Source of the DNA: Pseudomonas furukawaii
GTDB taxonomy: Bacteria; Pseudomonadota; Gammaproteobacteria; Pseudomonadales; Pseudomonadaceae
Length of the DNA stretch: 64,000 bases
Direction of reading: 5' to 3'
Assembly (NCBI RefSeq): GCF_002355475.1
Contig: NZ_AP014862.1
Span: 4,278,001 to 4,342,000, forward strand
Made by a program: the position numbers and the translations under genes. The number at the start of each line of letters is the position of its first letter. Positions within the stretch are counted from its first letter, which is position 1. This document shows, piece after piece, positions 1 through 7,903 of this stretch. The notes under the pieces were generated by a model. It had not been told where the DNA came from and ran no database searches. It saw only the letters and a list, made by a program, of their open reading frames with translations.

Positions 1-2
1 TG

Positions 3-1379
3 GACCTGGCCTTCGGCGCCGGCAGCATCCGCCTGGCGCAACTGGATCGGCGCGGCTCGGCCAGCGACGCCAATGCCCCGGGTGACGAAGAGCGCCTGGT
101 GGTCTATTTCGACGCCAGCCTGCGCCTGGAGCGGGACCTGGATTTCGGTTCCTGGGACTCTCCCGGGGTCGCCAGCCTGGTGAGCGCGCTGGGCGCCGGT
201 CCCAGGGGCTTGTCCGGTATCCGCGCGGGGGGCAATCGCGCCGGCGACACACTGAAGGCCCACGGCAGCCTGATCTACCGGCGCTCCGATTCGGGCTGGA
301 CGGCCGTGGTGCCCCAGGGCTTCAAGCCCCCGCCGGCGCCGGGCAGCCTGGAGCCCGCCGCCAGCCAGCCCCGCGAACAGCTGGTGGCGGCCATCAGCAC
401 CGCGCTCAAGCTTTCGCCTGGCGGCACCGGGGTGAAGGAACGCGCCATCATCTCCGACGAGCTCGGCCGCGCCCTGGGCAATATCCAGGGCCGCCTGAGT
501 CGGCTCCAGCAGGGCTATCCCCTCGCGGGCGGCCCGGTGTCCGGGCAGTACGCGCGGCTGGCCCAGGCCATGGCCAGCCTGCTGCGGCCCAGGGGCGTGA
601 ACCTGACGCCGCTGACCACCGAGGGCGGCCTGGACAACCTGCGCCGGCTCCGGGACGGCGATGCGGTGGCGGCCTTTTCCCAGAGCGACATGGCCCACCT
701 GGCACTGAGCGGCAGCGGTCCCTTCCGCGACGAAGGCCCCTATGGCGGCCTGCGGGTCCTGGCCAGCCTGTATCCGGAGCCGGTGCACGTGCTGGTGCGG
801 GGCGATGGCCCGATCGAGAACATGGCCGGGCTGAAGGGCAAGCGGGTCAACCTCGGCCTGCCCGGCTCCGCCTCGCGGGACACGGCGCTTGCGGTGCTGG
901 CCGCCCACGGCTTGAAAACGACCGACCTGGCAGAAGTCGCCAGCCTCGACCTGCAGCTGGCCCTCACCGCCATGCGTGACGGCCAGCTGGACGCCACGCT
1001 GCAGGTCATCGGCGAACCGGCCGACAGCATTCGCGCGGCCAGCGAAGCCATGCCCCTGCGCCTGCTGCCCCTGGACGAACAGGCTATCCGCAGCCTGGAA
1101 GCCACCCGCCCGGGCACCTTCGCCAGCCGTATCGCCGTGGGCAGCTACCCCAACCAGGACCGATCGACGCCGACCCTCGCCGTCAGCGCCCTGCTGCTCG
1201 GGGACGAGCGGCTCAGCGTCGGCGAGGCGGAGCACCTGGTGCGCGAACTGTTCACTCCGGGGCTGGACTGGCTGGGCGCCGGCAGCATCCAGGGCGAACA
1301 GCTGTCCAGGGCCAACGCGCGCCGGGGCACGGCCATCCCCATGCACGAGGGCGCCCTGCAGGCGTTGCAGGCGCCCTAG
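3..1379 (+). CDS. TAXI-family solute-binding protein, 5' end missing
   Basis: The reading frame is open from the first bases of the window, so the true start lies upstream. The last 250 or so residues resemble TAXI-type substrate-binding proteins of TRAP transporters: a Gly-Pro/Tyr-rich entry segment (GGPVSGQYARLAQAMAS), a GGLDNLRRLRDGDA stretch, an SQSDMAHLA motif and a VNLGLPGSASRDTA motif, all in the usual order. About 160 visible residues precede this part and have no recognisable domain, longer than the simple signal peptide usual for the family. No TRAP membrane subunit is next to it. It could be a lone periplasmic sensor-type binding protein. The family call is fairly firm; the ligand is unknown. 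Confidence 0.75.
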   Translation, partial: DLAFGAGSIRLAQLDRRGSASDANAPGDEERLVVYFDASLRLERDLDFGSWDSPGVASLVSALGAGPRGLSGIRAGGNRAGDTLKAHGSLIYRRSDSGWTAVVPQGFKPPPAPGSLEPAASQPREQLVAAISTALKLSPGGTGVKERAIISDELGRALGNIQGRLSRLQQGYPLAGGPVSGQYARLAQAMASLLRPRGVNLTPLTTEGGLDNLRRLRDGDAVAAFSQSDMAHLALSGSGPFRDEGPYGGLRVLASLYPEPVHVLVRGDGPIENMAGLKGKRVNLGLPGSASRDTALAVLAAHGLKTTDLAEVASLDLQLALTAMRDGQLDATLQVIGEPADSIRAASEAMPLRLLPLDEQAIRSLEATRPGTFASRIAVGSYPNQDRSTPTLAVSALLLGDERLSVGEAEHLVRELFTPGLDWLGAGSIQGEQLSRANARRGTAIPMHEGALQALQAP

Positions 1380-1383
1380 TCCG

Positions 1384-2064
1384 CTAGCGGATGTAGTCGC
1401 TCTCCATCACATCCCCGTAAGCCCTGACGAAGGCCTTCCAGTCTTCGTCCGGCATGGGTTTGTGGTGCTGCTTGAAATACTCGAAATCGTGCCTGGACGC
1501 GCTGTGGGCGGTCATCCGGTGTTCCGCCTGGGCCAGTCCCAGCAGGGCGATGTCCACCTTGGGATCACGCCCCTCGATCACCCGCAGGAACAGGTTGTTC
1601 GGGCTGAGCCGGCCATGTTCCCACCCGGCCCGATGCAGTCGGCCCAGGGTATTGGCCAGTTGCTGGATCACCCGCTGGCGGAGTTCCACGGCGTGGGGCC
1701 GGGCGTACCAGTCCTCCAGGCTTTCGTACCCGTCCAGGGCCTCGGTCACCAGCAGGGCCTGGGACTCGCCTTCGACCTTGCGGGCGCCGCCGAACACCAC
1801 CCGGGGCACGCCGATGCCGAGGCGCGCCAGGGCCTGCATCGCCTGCATCTCGTGGAGGAGCGTCGGTTGTCCCAGGGGATGGGTCAGGTCGCGGTGGAAG
1901 TGATTGACCTGGCGCTTGCTGTAGAGCAGGCGTCCGTCCGGGGTATGCAGGCGCTGGATGCCACTCTCGCCGGTCGGTGACGGGCCCTGGGGGTCGAACC
2001 ATTCGCCATAGGCATCCCACCACTGGTCGAAGCTGCCCTCCAGGGCCGGATTCTGCGTACTCAC
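1384..2064 (-). CDS. InaA-type lipopolysaccharide-kinase-like protein
   Basis: A 226-residue protein with a reduced protein-kinase-like fold of the InaA/WaaP/RIO type. Visible elements are a lysine in LLYSKRQVNHF near residue 50, a glutamate in the following helix (LLHEMQAMQAL), a hinge-like segment ALLVTEALDGYESL and a catalytic loop HGRLSPNNLF in place of HxDxxxxN. The loop has Gly-Arg where most kinases have an Asp, as is common in InaA proteins, so catalysis is uncertain. It converges with the preceding TAXI gene with 4 bp between stops. An RBS-like AGGAGGT lies just before the ATG. The family is often stress- or acid-inducible, but nothing here shows that directly. Confidence 0.8.
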   Translation of the reverse strand: MSTQNPALEGSFDQWWDAYGEWFDPQGPSPTGESGIQRLHTPDGRLLYSKRQVNHFHRDLTHPLGQPTLLHEMQAMQALARLGIGVPRVVFGGARKVEGESQALLVTEALDGYESLEDWYARPHAVELRQRVIQQLANTLGRLHRAGWEHGRLSPNNLFLRVIEGRDPKVDIALLGLAQAEHRMTAHSASRHDFEYFKQHHKPMPDEDWKAFVRAYGDVMESDYIR

Positions 2065-2256
2065 AAAGTCACCTCCTGATGGGCGCGTCGCCCCAACGAC
2101 CCGGGACCCGTGAAGGCTCCCCCTGAATTCACGTTAGCGCCCTTTCGCGCGCCCTGCCGGCGCGTTTCCAGGCACCTGGGGGTCGAATCCAGACAACTCC
2201 CGTCCCGGCAATGGTCCTATGGTGACGGGCCTTTCATCAGATCCTCTGGAGATGAC

Positions 2257-2601
2257 ATGTCCGACTTCATCACCGTTCTGCGCGAAACCTGCCCCACGCC
2301 GGTCGTGGATGCCACCAAGTGGAAGCGCATCGGCGGCGACCCGCACACCGTGAACCTGAACGCCTACCTCTCCAAGGACGGCAGCAAGATCATGGGTACC
2401 TGGATCTGCACCCCCGGGAAGTTCGAGGTGAACTACGAAAAGTGGGAGTACTGCCACTTCCTCGACGGCTACTGCATCATCACCCCGGAAGGCGAGGAGC
2501 CGAAGCACCTGAAGGCCGGCGACGTGTTCGTGATCGAACCCGGCATGAAGGGCACCTGGGAAGTGGTGGAGACGGTGCGCAAGTACTTCGTCTTCGCCTG
2601 A
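2257..2601 (+). CDS. small cupin-domain protein
   Basis: A 114-residue single-domain cupin. The second half carries the cupin core: KFEVNYEKWEYCHFLDG, EGEEPKHLKAGDVFVIEPG and GTWEVVETVRKYFV. The usual metal-binding His residues of motif 1 are largely absent (a Glu and one His remain), as in the DUF861/EutQ-like subgroup, so metal binding is doubtful. The ATG at 2257 is chosen because CTGGAG precedes it by six bases and the homologous part begins here; an in-frame upstream extension to 2110 has no cupin features. It is followed by a strong terminator and converges with the SDR gene. The substrate is unknown. Confidence 0.8.
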   Translation: MSDFITVLRETCPTPVVDATKWKRIGGDPHTVNLNAYLSKDGSKIMGTWICTPGKFEVNYEKWEYCHFLDGYCIITPEGEEPKHLKAGDVFVIEPGMKGTWEVVETVRKYFVFA

Positions 2602-2667
2602 GGACGCGGGGTGGCCTCCAAACCCATCGGAGGCGCATCCCCCACACCCTTGGCAATGGGTGAAAAA

Positions 2668-2699
2668 GCAAAAGGCCGGGCAAATGCCCGGCCTTTTGC
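2668..2699. terminator. bidirectional rho-independent terminator
   Basis: A perfect hairpin: GCAAAAGGCCGGGC, loop AAAT, GCCCGGCCTTTTGC. The A-rich and T-rich stem ends make it usable in both directions, and it sits between the convergent cupin and SDR genes. Confidence 0.9.
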
Positions 2700-2711
2700 A
2701 TTCCGCCCCGA

Positions 2712-3509
2712 TCAGCCCTTGTAGCGCTCGGCCGCCCGGGACAGGGACAGGTTCGGCGCCATGTGGAAGCGCGCGGCGGTGAAGCGCTCCCAGTCGGTGA
2801 CATCCGGCAGCGCCGGGATGGTCACCAGTTCGCCCTGGTCGAAGCCGGCCAGCGCGGCGTCCACCATTTCGTCCACGTCCATGATGATTTCCTGCGGGAT
2901 GTTCTCGATGCCGGTGCCGGAGCGTTCCCAGATTTCGGTGCGCGTCGCGCCCGGCAGCACCACCTGGACTCGCACGCCCTTGTCCGCCAGTTCCTGGTTC
3001 AGCGATTGGCTGAGGTTCAGCACGAAGGCCTTGGTGCCGCTGTAGGTGCCGTTGAACAGCTCCGGCGCCAGGGCCAGGACCGAGGCGATGTTGATCAGGG
3101 TGCCGCGCCCCTGGGCGGAGAAGTTGGCGGCCGCCGCGGCGGCCAGGTGGGTCACGGCGATCACGTTCAGCTGGATCATGGCGTCGAAGCGGTCGAGGTC
3201 GGTGTCCGCCAGGGTGCCGTTGATGGCCACGCCGGCGTTGTTCACCAGCACGCTGATGGCGGCATCGGAGCGCAGGCGCTGGGCCACCCGGTTCAGGTCG
3301 GCCCGCTCGGTCAGGTCGGCCCTCAGCACCTCCACCTGCACGCCCGTCTCTTCACGCAGTTGCGCCGCCAGGGCGTCCAGGCGTGCCTGGTCACGGGCAA
3401 CCAGCAAGAGGTCATGGCCCCGCTTGGCCAGGCGCTTGGCATAGGTGGCGCCGATGCCGCTGGACGCGCCGGTGATCAGGGCTACGCCTTTGTGCTTCTG
3501 CTCGCTCAT
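2712..3509 (-). CDS. SDR-family NAD(P)-dependent oxidoreductase
   Basis: A 265-residue classical short-chain dehydrogenase. The cofactor motif TGASSGIG is at residues 14-21, followed by LVARDQARLDAL (an Arg after the second strand suggests NADP). NNAG is near residue 90, a serine in NIASVLA near 143 and the catalytic YSGTK near 156-160. The substrate cannot be told. The gene stands alone between two terminators and has its own promoter with tandem 14-bp repeats, which suggests control by a dedicated repressor or activator not encoded nearby. Confidence 0.9.
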   Translation of the reverse strand: MSEQKHKGVALITGASSGIGATYAKRLAKRGHDLLLVARDQARLDALAAQLREETGVQVEVLRADLTERADLNRVAQRLRSDAAISVLVNNAGVAINGTLADTDLDRFDAMIQLNVIAVTHLAAAAAANFSAQGRGTLINIASVLALAPELFNGTYSGTKAFVLNLSQSLNQELADKGVRVQVVLPGATRTEIWERSGTGIENIPQEIIMDVDEMVDAALAGFDQGELVTIPALPDVTDWERFTAARFHMAPNLSLSRAAERYKG

Positions 3510-3547
3510 GGGTCTTTCTCCGGGTGGGTCGATGTGGGGACGAAGTT

Positions 3548-3577
3548 AAATTACACGCATAATATTACACGCACAAT
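3548..3577 (-). promoter_or_regulatory. SDR promoter overlapped by tandem 14-bp direct repeats
   Basis: On the minus strand TTGTGC (3571-3576) and TAATTT (3548-3553) are 17 bp apart, a plausible -35/-10 pair about 40 bp before the SDR start. The same stretch is two head-to-tail copies of ATTACACGCA(T/C)AAT (3550-3563 and 3564-3577 on the plus strand), differing at one base. The repeats cover the whole promoter, as an operator would. The regulator is unknown. Confidence 0.6.
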
Positions 3578-3631
3578 ATCAATCTACCTCCGTTGGTCGA
3601 CAGCACCCCGACACCCCACACCGCGACGAAC

Positions 3632-3668
3632 AAAAAAAACGGCGCGCGGGCAGCACCCCGAGCGCCGT
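3632..3668 (-). terminator. rho-independent terminator of the aminotransferase operon
   Basis: Read on the minus strand, an ACGGCGC...GCGCCGT stem is followed by a run of eight T (the A run at 3632-3639). It lies 67 bp past the aminotransferase stop, the right place to end leftward transcription of that module. Confidence 0.85.
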
Positions 3669-3734
3669 GAAGACTGCCTATGCAGCTGTGGTGAACGAAG
3701 CGCCGGCCCTGAACCGGCGTTTCGCGGCGGGACG

Positions 3735-5117
3735 TCAGAGACGCCCCAGCTCCTCTGCGGTGCGGTCCACCGCCTTTTTCGTCTTGGCGACCAGTTCGTC
3801 GATCTCGCTGCGGTTCGCCACCAGGGCTGGGGCCATGATCATGCGGCCCAGGGTGGAGCGGATGATCACGCCCTCCTCAAAGCCGATGGTGCGGCAGCGC
3901 CAGGCGATGTCGTTCTCGTTGGCGAAGCGCTTGCGGCTGACCTTGTCCTCGGCCAGTTGCAGGGCGGCGACCATGCCGACGCCCTGGATATCGCCCACCA
4001 GCGGGTGGTTGCCGAAGACTTCCCGCAGGCATTGCTGCAGGTAGGGACCGGTGTCCGCCTTGACCTGGGCGACCACGCCTTCATCGCGCAGCGCCTTGAG
4101 GTTGGCGATGGCCACCGCCGCCGCCACCGGGTGCCCGGAGTAGGTCAGACCGTGGGCGAAGACGCCCCCCTGCTCCACCAGCACTTCGGCCATGCGCTTG
4201 CTGAGGATCAGGCCGCCCATGGGGATATAGCCGCTGGTCAGGCCCTTGGCGATGGACAGGGTGTCCGGCTCGAAGCCGAAGTGCTGGTGGGCGAACCACT
4301 CGCCGGTACGGCCGAAGCCGCCGATCACCTCGTCCGCGCACAGCAGCACGTCGTACTTGCGGCAGATGCGCTGGATTTCCGGCCAGTAGGACTCCGGCGG
4401 GAAGATCATGCCGCCGGCGCCCTGGAACGGCTCGGCGACGAAGGCCGCGACCTTGTCGGCGCCCAGTTCGAGGATCTTCTCCTCCAGCTGGCGGGCCGCG
4501 CGCAGGCCGAACTCCTCAGGGGTCAGGTCGCCGCCCTGGGCGAACCAGTAGGGTTCGTCGATGTGGGCGATGTCCGGCAGCATGCCGCCCATTTCGTGCA
4601 TGAACTTCATCCCGCCCAGGGCGGTGGCGCCCAGGGTGGAGCCGTGGTAGCCGTTCCAGCGGCCGATCATGACGCGCTTCTCGGGCTTGCCGAGGATCTG
4701 CCAGTAGCGGCGCACGGTGCGGATCAGCACCTCGTTGGCCTCGGAGCCGGAGTTGGTGTAGACCGCGTGGCTGTAGTGGCCCGGCAGCAGGCTGAAAAGC
4801 AGCTCGGACAGTTCGATCACCGCCGGGTGGGTGGTGTGGAAGAACATGTTGTAGTACGGCAGCTGCTCCAGCTGGCGGGTGGCGGCGGCGGTCAGGTCCT
4901 TGCGGCCGTAGCCCAGGTTGGTGCACCACAGGCCGGACATGCCGTCCAGGTAACGCTTGCCGTCGTTGTCCCAGAGGTGGAGGCGTTCGCCGCCCACGAT
5001 CACGCGGGGGCCTTCGGCGTTCAGCGCCTTCTGGTCCAGGAAGGCGTGGATGTGGTGGGCCGCATCGGAAGCCTGGTAGTCACGGGTTTCACGTTGGGCC
5101 TGGATTGGGGCGTTCAT
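3735..5117 (-). CDS. class III PLP-dependent aminotransferase (SpuC-like)
   Basis: A 460-residue fold-type I omega-aminotransferase. Visible are the glycine-rich TNSGSEANE (121-129), RWNGYHGST (153-161), the cofactor Asp in LLCADEVIGGFGRTG (258-272) and the Schiff-base lysine K291 in SIAKGLTSGYIPMGG. The sequence runs closely parallel to P. aeruginosa SpuC, the putrescine:pyruvate aminotransferase, through most of its length. It is the last gene of a leftward cluster with an APC permease, a polyamine-type binding protein and an aldehyde dehydrogenase. Inference: it transaminates a diamine or omega-amino acid with pyruvate and the aldehyde dehydrogenase oxidises the product. Spermidine products, beta-alanine or GABA are alternative substrates. 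Confidence 0.88.
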   Translation of the reverse strand: MNAPIQAQRETRDYQASDAAHHIHAFLDQKALNAEGPRVIVGGERLHLWDNDGKRYLDGMSGLWCTNLGYGRKDLTAAATRQLEQLPYYNMFFHTTHPAVIELSELLFSLLPGHYSHAVYTNSGSEANEVLIRTVRRYWQILGKPEKRVMIGRWNGYHGSTLGATALGGMKFMHEMGGMLPDIAHIDEPYWFAQGGDLTPEEFGLRAARQLEEKILELGADKVAAFVAEPFQGAGGMIFPPESYWPEIQRICRKYDVLLCADEVIGGFGRTGEWFAHQHFGFEPDTLSIAKGLTSGYIPMGGLILSKRMAEVLVEQGGVFAHGLTYSGHPVAAAVAIANLKALRDEGVVAQVKADTGPYLQQCLREVFGNHPLVGDIQGVGMVAALQLAEDKVSRKRFANENDIAWRCRTIGFEEGVIIRSTLGRMIMAPALVANRSEIDELVAKTKKAVDRTAEELGRL

Positions 5118-5178
5118 CTCTGCTTCTCCTATGTCCCCCTGCGGGGGTGTTACAGGTTCTTTCGTGTATGGGAGCGGG

Positions 5179-6594
5179 TCACTCGACCCGCTCCAGGGGT
5201 TCGGGGCGGAACAGGTCCTTGCGCATCACCAGCTTGATCCAGACCACCGCGATCAGCGAGACCAGGCCGAGGACGATGCCGGCGCTGCCGAAGATCTGCG
5301 CGGTCATGTCCGGGCTCGGCGAGGCGTACCAGATGGCATAGAGCATGCCGGCGATGCCGAACAGCTGGGGCAGCGGGTAGAACGGGGTACGGAACGGACG
5401 GGCGATGGCCGGGTAGCGGCGGCGCAGGGCGATCACGTCCAGGTGGACGATGATGTAGGCCAGCAGCCAGGCCAGCGCGGCGGCCAGCAGCAGCAGGTTG
5501 ATGGAGGCGGCGTCCTGGCCCATCACCAGGATCGGCAGGCCGGTGATGGCGGCGACGAACAGCACCGCCACCCAGGGCGTGCGGGCACGGGGGCTGAGCC
5601 GCTTGAACTGCGGGAAGGCCTGGCCGTTCTGCGCCATGCCGTAGAGCATGCGCGGGATGGCCGCCAGGGAGGTGTTGAGGGTGCTGCAGGTGGCGGTGAC
5701 GGCGGCGATCACGAGGAACACTTCGCCGGTCTTGCCGAACACCGTGGTGGCGAACAGGTAATGGGGCAGCGCATCGGTGGTCAGGGCCTCGGCGGGCAGC
5801 AGGAAGAGCGCTCCCAGGCAATACAGGCCGATGGTGATGAAGATGACCGTGAGGCCGATGATCATCGAGCGCGGGATGTTGCGTTCGGGGCGCTTGGTCT
5901 CCTCCACCAGCGGGCAGACGAACTCGGCACCGACGAAGCCCCAGACGGCCAGCGCGGTGAGGGTCAGCACGCCCGCGCCCATGGGGTTCCAGTCACCGCC
6001 GAGCACCGTGCTCGCGGTCTCGGTCGGGGCGCCTTCGACGATGGCGGTGACGCCCAGCACCAGCAGGACGATGACCATCACCACGGCCAGTGCGGTCTGC
6101 AGCCTGGCGAAGATGTCGATGCCCATGAGGTTGAGCAGGGTGAACAGGCCAAGCACACCGAAGGCCACGCTGAAGGGCGGGAAGACGCCCGGGTAGACCT
6201 TGCCGATGATCAGGTCCAGCAGCAGCAACTCGGCCGAGAGGGCGAACATGGCCACCACCACGTAGCCGGAGAAGGTGGCGAGGATCGCCGGGAAATGCCC
6301 CAGGGCCACCTCGGTGTAGCTGGACAGGCCGCCGGCACGGGGGATCATCAGCGCCAGCTCGGAGAAGGAAAATGCGTAGCTCAGGGCCAGCAACCAGGCC
6401 AGGCCCAGCGGGATGATGAAGCCCAGGCCGGAGAAACCGACGCCCTGCAGCATGATCACCATCACGCCCTGGGACACCACCAGGCCGATGGCGACCGCCA
6501 GCAGCGCACCCAGGCCCAGCACCCGGCGGAAACCGCCGGACTCCACCTGCCCTTGGGCGGGAACGGACACACTTGCACTCATGACTCTCTCCAC
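5179..6594 (-). CDS. APC-superfamily amino acid/polyamine permease
   Basis: A 471-residue inner-membrane transporter with about 12 hydrophobic segments. The first helix pair has the interrupted-helix glycine pattern of APC carriers (VVSQGVMVIMLQGVGFSGL), and the sixth region has WGFVGAEFVCPLVEETKRPERN, a conserved segment of this superfamily where substrate and regulatory residues cluster. It lies 61 bp from the aminotransferase start and is probably co-transcribed with it. Such permeases beside SpuC-like aminotransferases import putrescine or related amines; the exact substrate is inference. Confidence 0.88.
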   Translation of the reverse strand: MERVMSASVSVPAQGQVESGGFRRVLGLGALLAVAIGLVVSQGVMVIMLQGVGFSGLGFIIPLGLAWLLALSYAFSFSELALMIPRAGGLSSYTEVALGHFPAILATFSGYVVVAMFALSAELLLLDLIIGKVYPGVFPPFSVAFGVLGLFTLLNLMGIDIFARLQTALAVVMVIVLLVLGVTAIVEGAPTETASTVLGGDWNPMGAGVLTLTALAVWGFVGAEFVCPLVEETKRPERNIPRSMIIGLTVIFITIGLYCLGALFLLPAEALTTDALPHYLFATTVFGKTGEVFLVIAAVTATCSTLNTSLAAIPRMLYGMAQNGQAFPQFKRLSPRARTPWVAVLFVAAITGLPILVMGQDAASINLLLLAAALAWLLAYIIVHLDVIALRRRYPAIARPFRTPFYPLPQLFGIAGMLYAIWYASPSPDMTAQIFGSAGIVLGLVSLIAVVWIKLVMRKDLFRPEPLERVE

Positions 6595-6695
6595 TCTCTT
6601 GTACTTGTTATGGACCCGCCGGCCGCGCGTGGTCGGCGGGTGGGGTCGGTGACGAGGCGTCGACCACCCATCTTGTCACCGGTTGAGGCGGCCGT

Positions 6696-7748
6696 TCAGC
6701 GGGCCGCCCAGGCGTTGAATCGTTCTTCCAGCTCCTCGCCGTGGTTGACCCAGAACTCCGCGCTCACCAGTTGCGCCTCGGCCAGGTTGGCCGGCGCGGT
6801 GGGCAGTTGCGCCTGGGTGGCGGCCGGCAGCTGGGCCAGCGCGTCCTTGTGCACCGGGCCGTAGGGAATCTGGCTGGAGAAGGCCTTCTGGTGCTCCGCC
6901 TGGCTGGCGAAGGTGATGAAGCGCTCGGCCAGGGCCTTGTTCGGGCTGCCGCGGACGATGGCCCAGTGATCCGGGTCGTAGAGGTTGCCGTTCCAGACGA
7001 TGGCGAGCTTCGAGCCTTCCTTCTGGGCGGCGGCGATACGGCCGTTGTAGGCGGCGGACATCACCACGTCGCCGGCCACCAGCCACTGGGGCGGCTGGGC
7101 GCCGGCTTCCCACCACTGGATATGGGGCTTGATCTCATCCAGCTTGAGGAAGGCCCGCGCCACGCCTTCCGGGGTCTCCAGCTCGCGGTAGAGGTCCTCG
7201 CGCCGAACCCCGTCGGCCAGCAGCGCCGCTTCCAGGGTGTACTTGGCGCCTTTGCGCAGGCCGCGCTTGCCGGGGAAACGCTGGAGGTCCCAGAAGTCGG
7301 CCCAGGAGGCCGGCGCGGCGGACAGCTTGCCGGCGTCGTAGGCCAGGACCATTGACCAGACGTAGCTGGCCACGCCGCACTCGCTGACGGTTCCCGGCAT
7401 GAAGTCGTCCGACTTGCCCAGCAACGCCGGGTCGATGCGCTCGAACAATCCTTCCTCGCAGCCCCGCAGCAGTTCGGGGCTCTCCACTTCCACCACGTCC
7501 CAGGTGACCTGGCCGATATCCACCATGGCCTTCACCTTGGACAGCTCGCCGTTGTACTCGCCGGCCACCACCTTGCCGGCACCGCTCTGCTCGAAGGGTT
7601 TGAAATAGGCCGTGTCCTGGGCCGCCTTGGTGGCGCCGCCAAAGGAAATCACGGTGAGGCTGGAGGATTGGGCCAGGGCCGGAAGACCGGCCGCGGACAA
7701 CAGGGCGACGCCGAGTGCGGCACGGATGCACGGGAAGCGCGTAAGCAT
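6696..7748 (-). CDS. periplasmic spermidine/putrescine-type ABC binding protein (orphan)
   Basis: A 350-residue secreted protein. The ATG at 7748 is chosen because GAGGGAGTTT precedes it and a signal peptide follows at once (MLTRFPCIRAALGVALLSAA, cleavage near LALAQ-like PALAQ); the in-frame extension to 7799 is not signal-like. Typical PotD/PotF-type elements are VISFGGATKAAQDTAYFKPF, WDVVEVESPELLRGCEEG and GSPNKALAERFITFASQ. No ABC ATPase or permease gene is adjacent, so it either works with components elsewhere or feeds/senses for the neighbouring APC permease system. The polyamine ligand is inferred from family and neighbours. Confidence 0.85.
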   Translation of the reverse strand: MLTRFPCIRAALGVALLSAAGLPALAQSSSLTVISFGGATKAAQDTAYFKPFEQSGAGKVVAGEYNGELSKVKAMVDIGQVTWDVVEVESPELLRGCEEGLFERIDPALLGKSDDFMPGTVSECGVASYVWSMVLAYDAGKLSAAPASWADFWDLQRFPGKRGLRKGAKYTLEAALLADGVRREDLYRELETPEGVARAFLKLDEIKPHIQWWEAGAQPPQWLVAGDVVMSAAYNGRIAAAQKEGSKLAIVWNGNLYDPDHWAIVRGSPNKALAERFITFASQAEHQKAFSSQIPYGPVHKDALAQLPAATQAQLPTAPANLAEAQLVSAEFWVNHGEELEERFNAWAAR

Positions 7749-7903
7749 GGAAACTCCCTCACTACTTTTTGGGTTGTGGTCAGTTGCTGAGGCAGTCATG
7801 GCCAGGAAGCCGTGAATCCGCGCGGGCTACCGCGCGGGTGGACCGTCGTTGTTGTTCTGGGCGGCCGCTCTCGCGGCCGGGTCGTCGTCGCGACCAGCGG
7901 AAC

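Noticed and set aside
2763-5237. Very long open frame (824 codons) on the plus strand across the SDR and aminotransferase genes
   Set aside because: It is antisense to two clear enzymes, rich in Gly/Val/His/Gln as GC-rich shadow frames are, and crosses their terminator and promoter.
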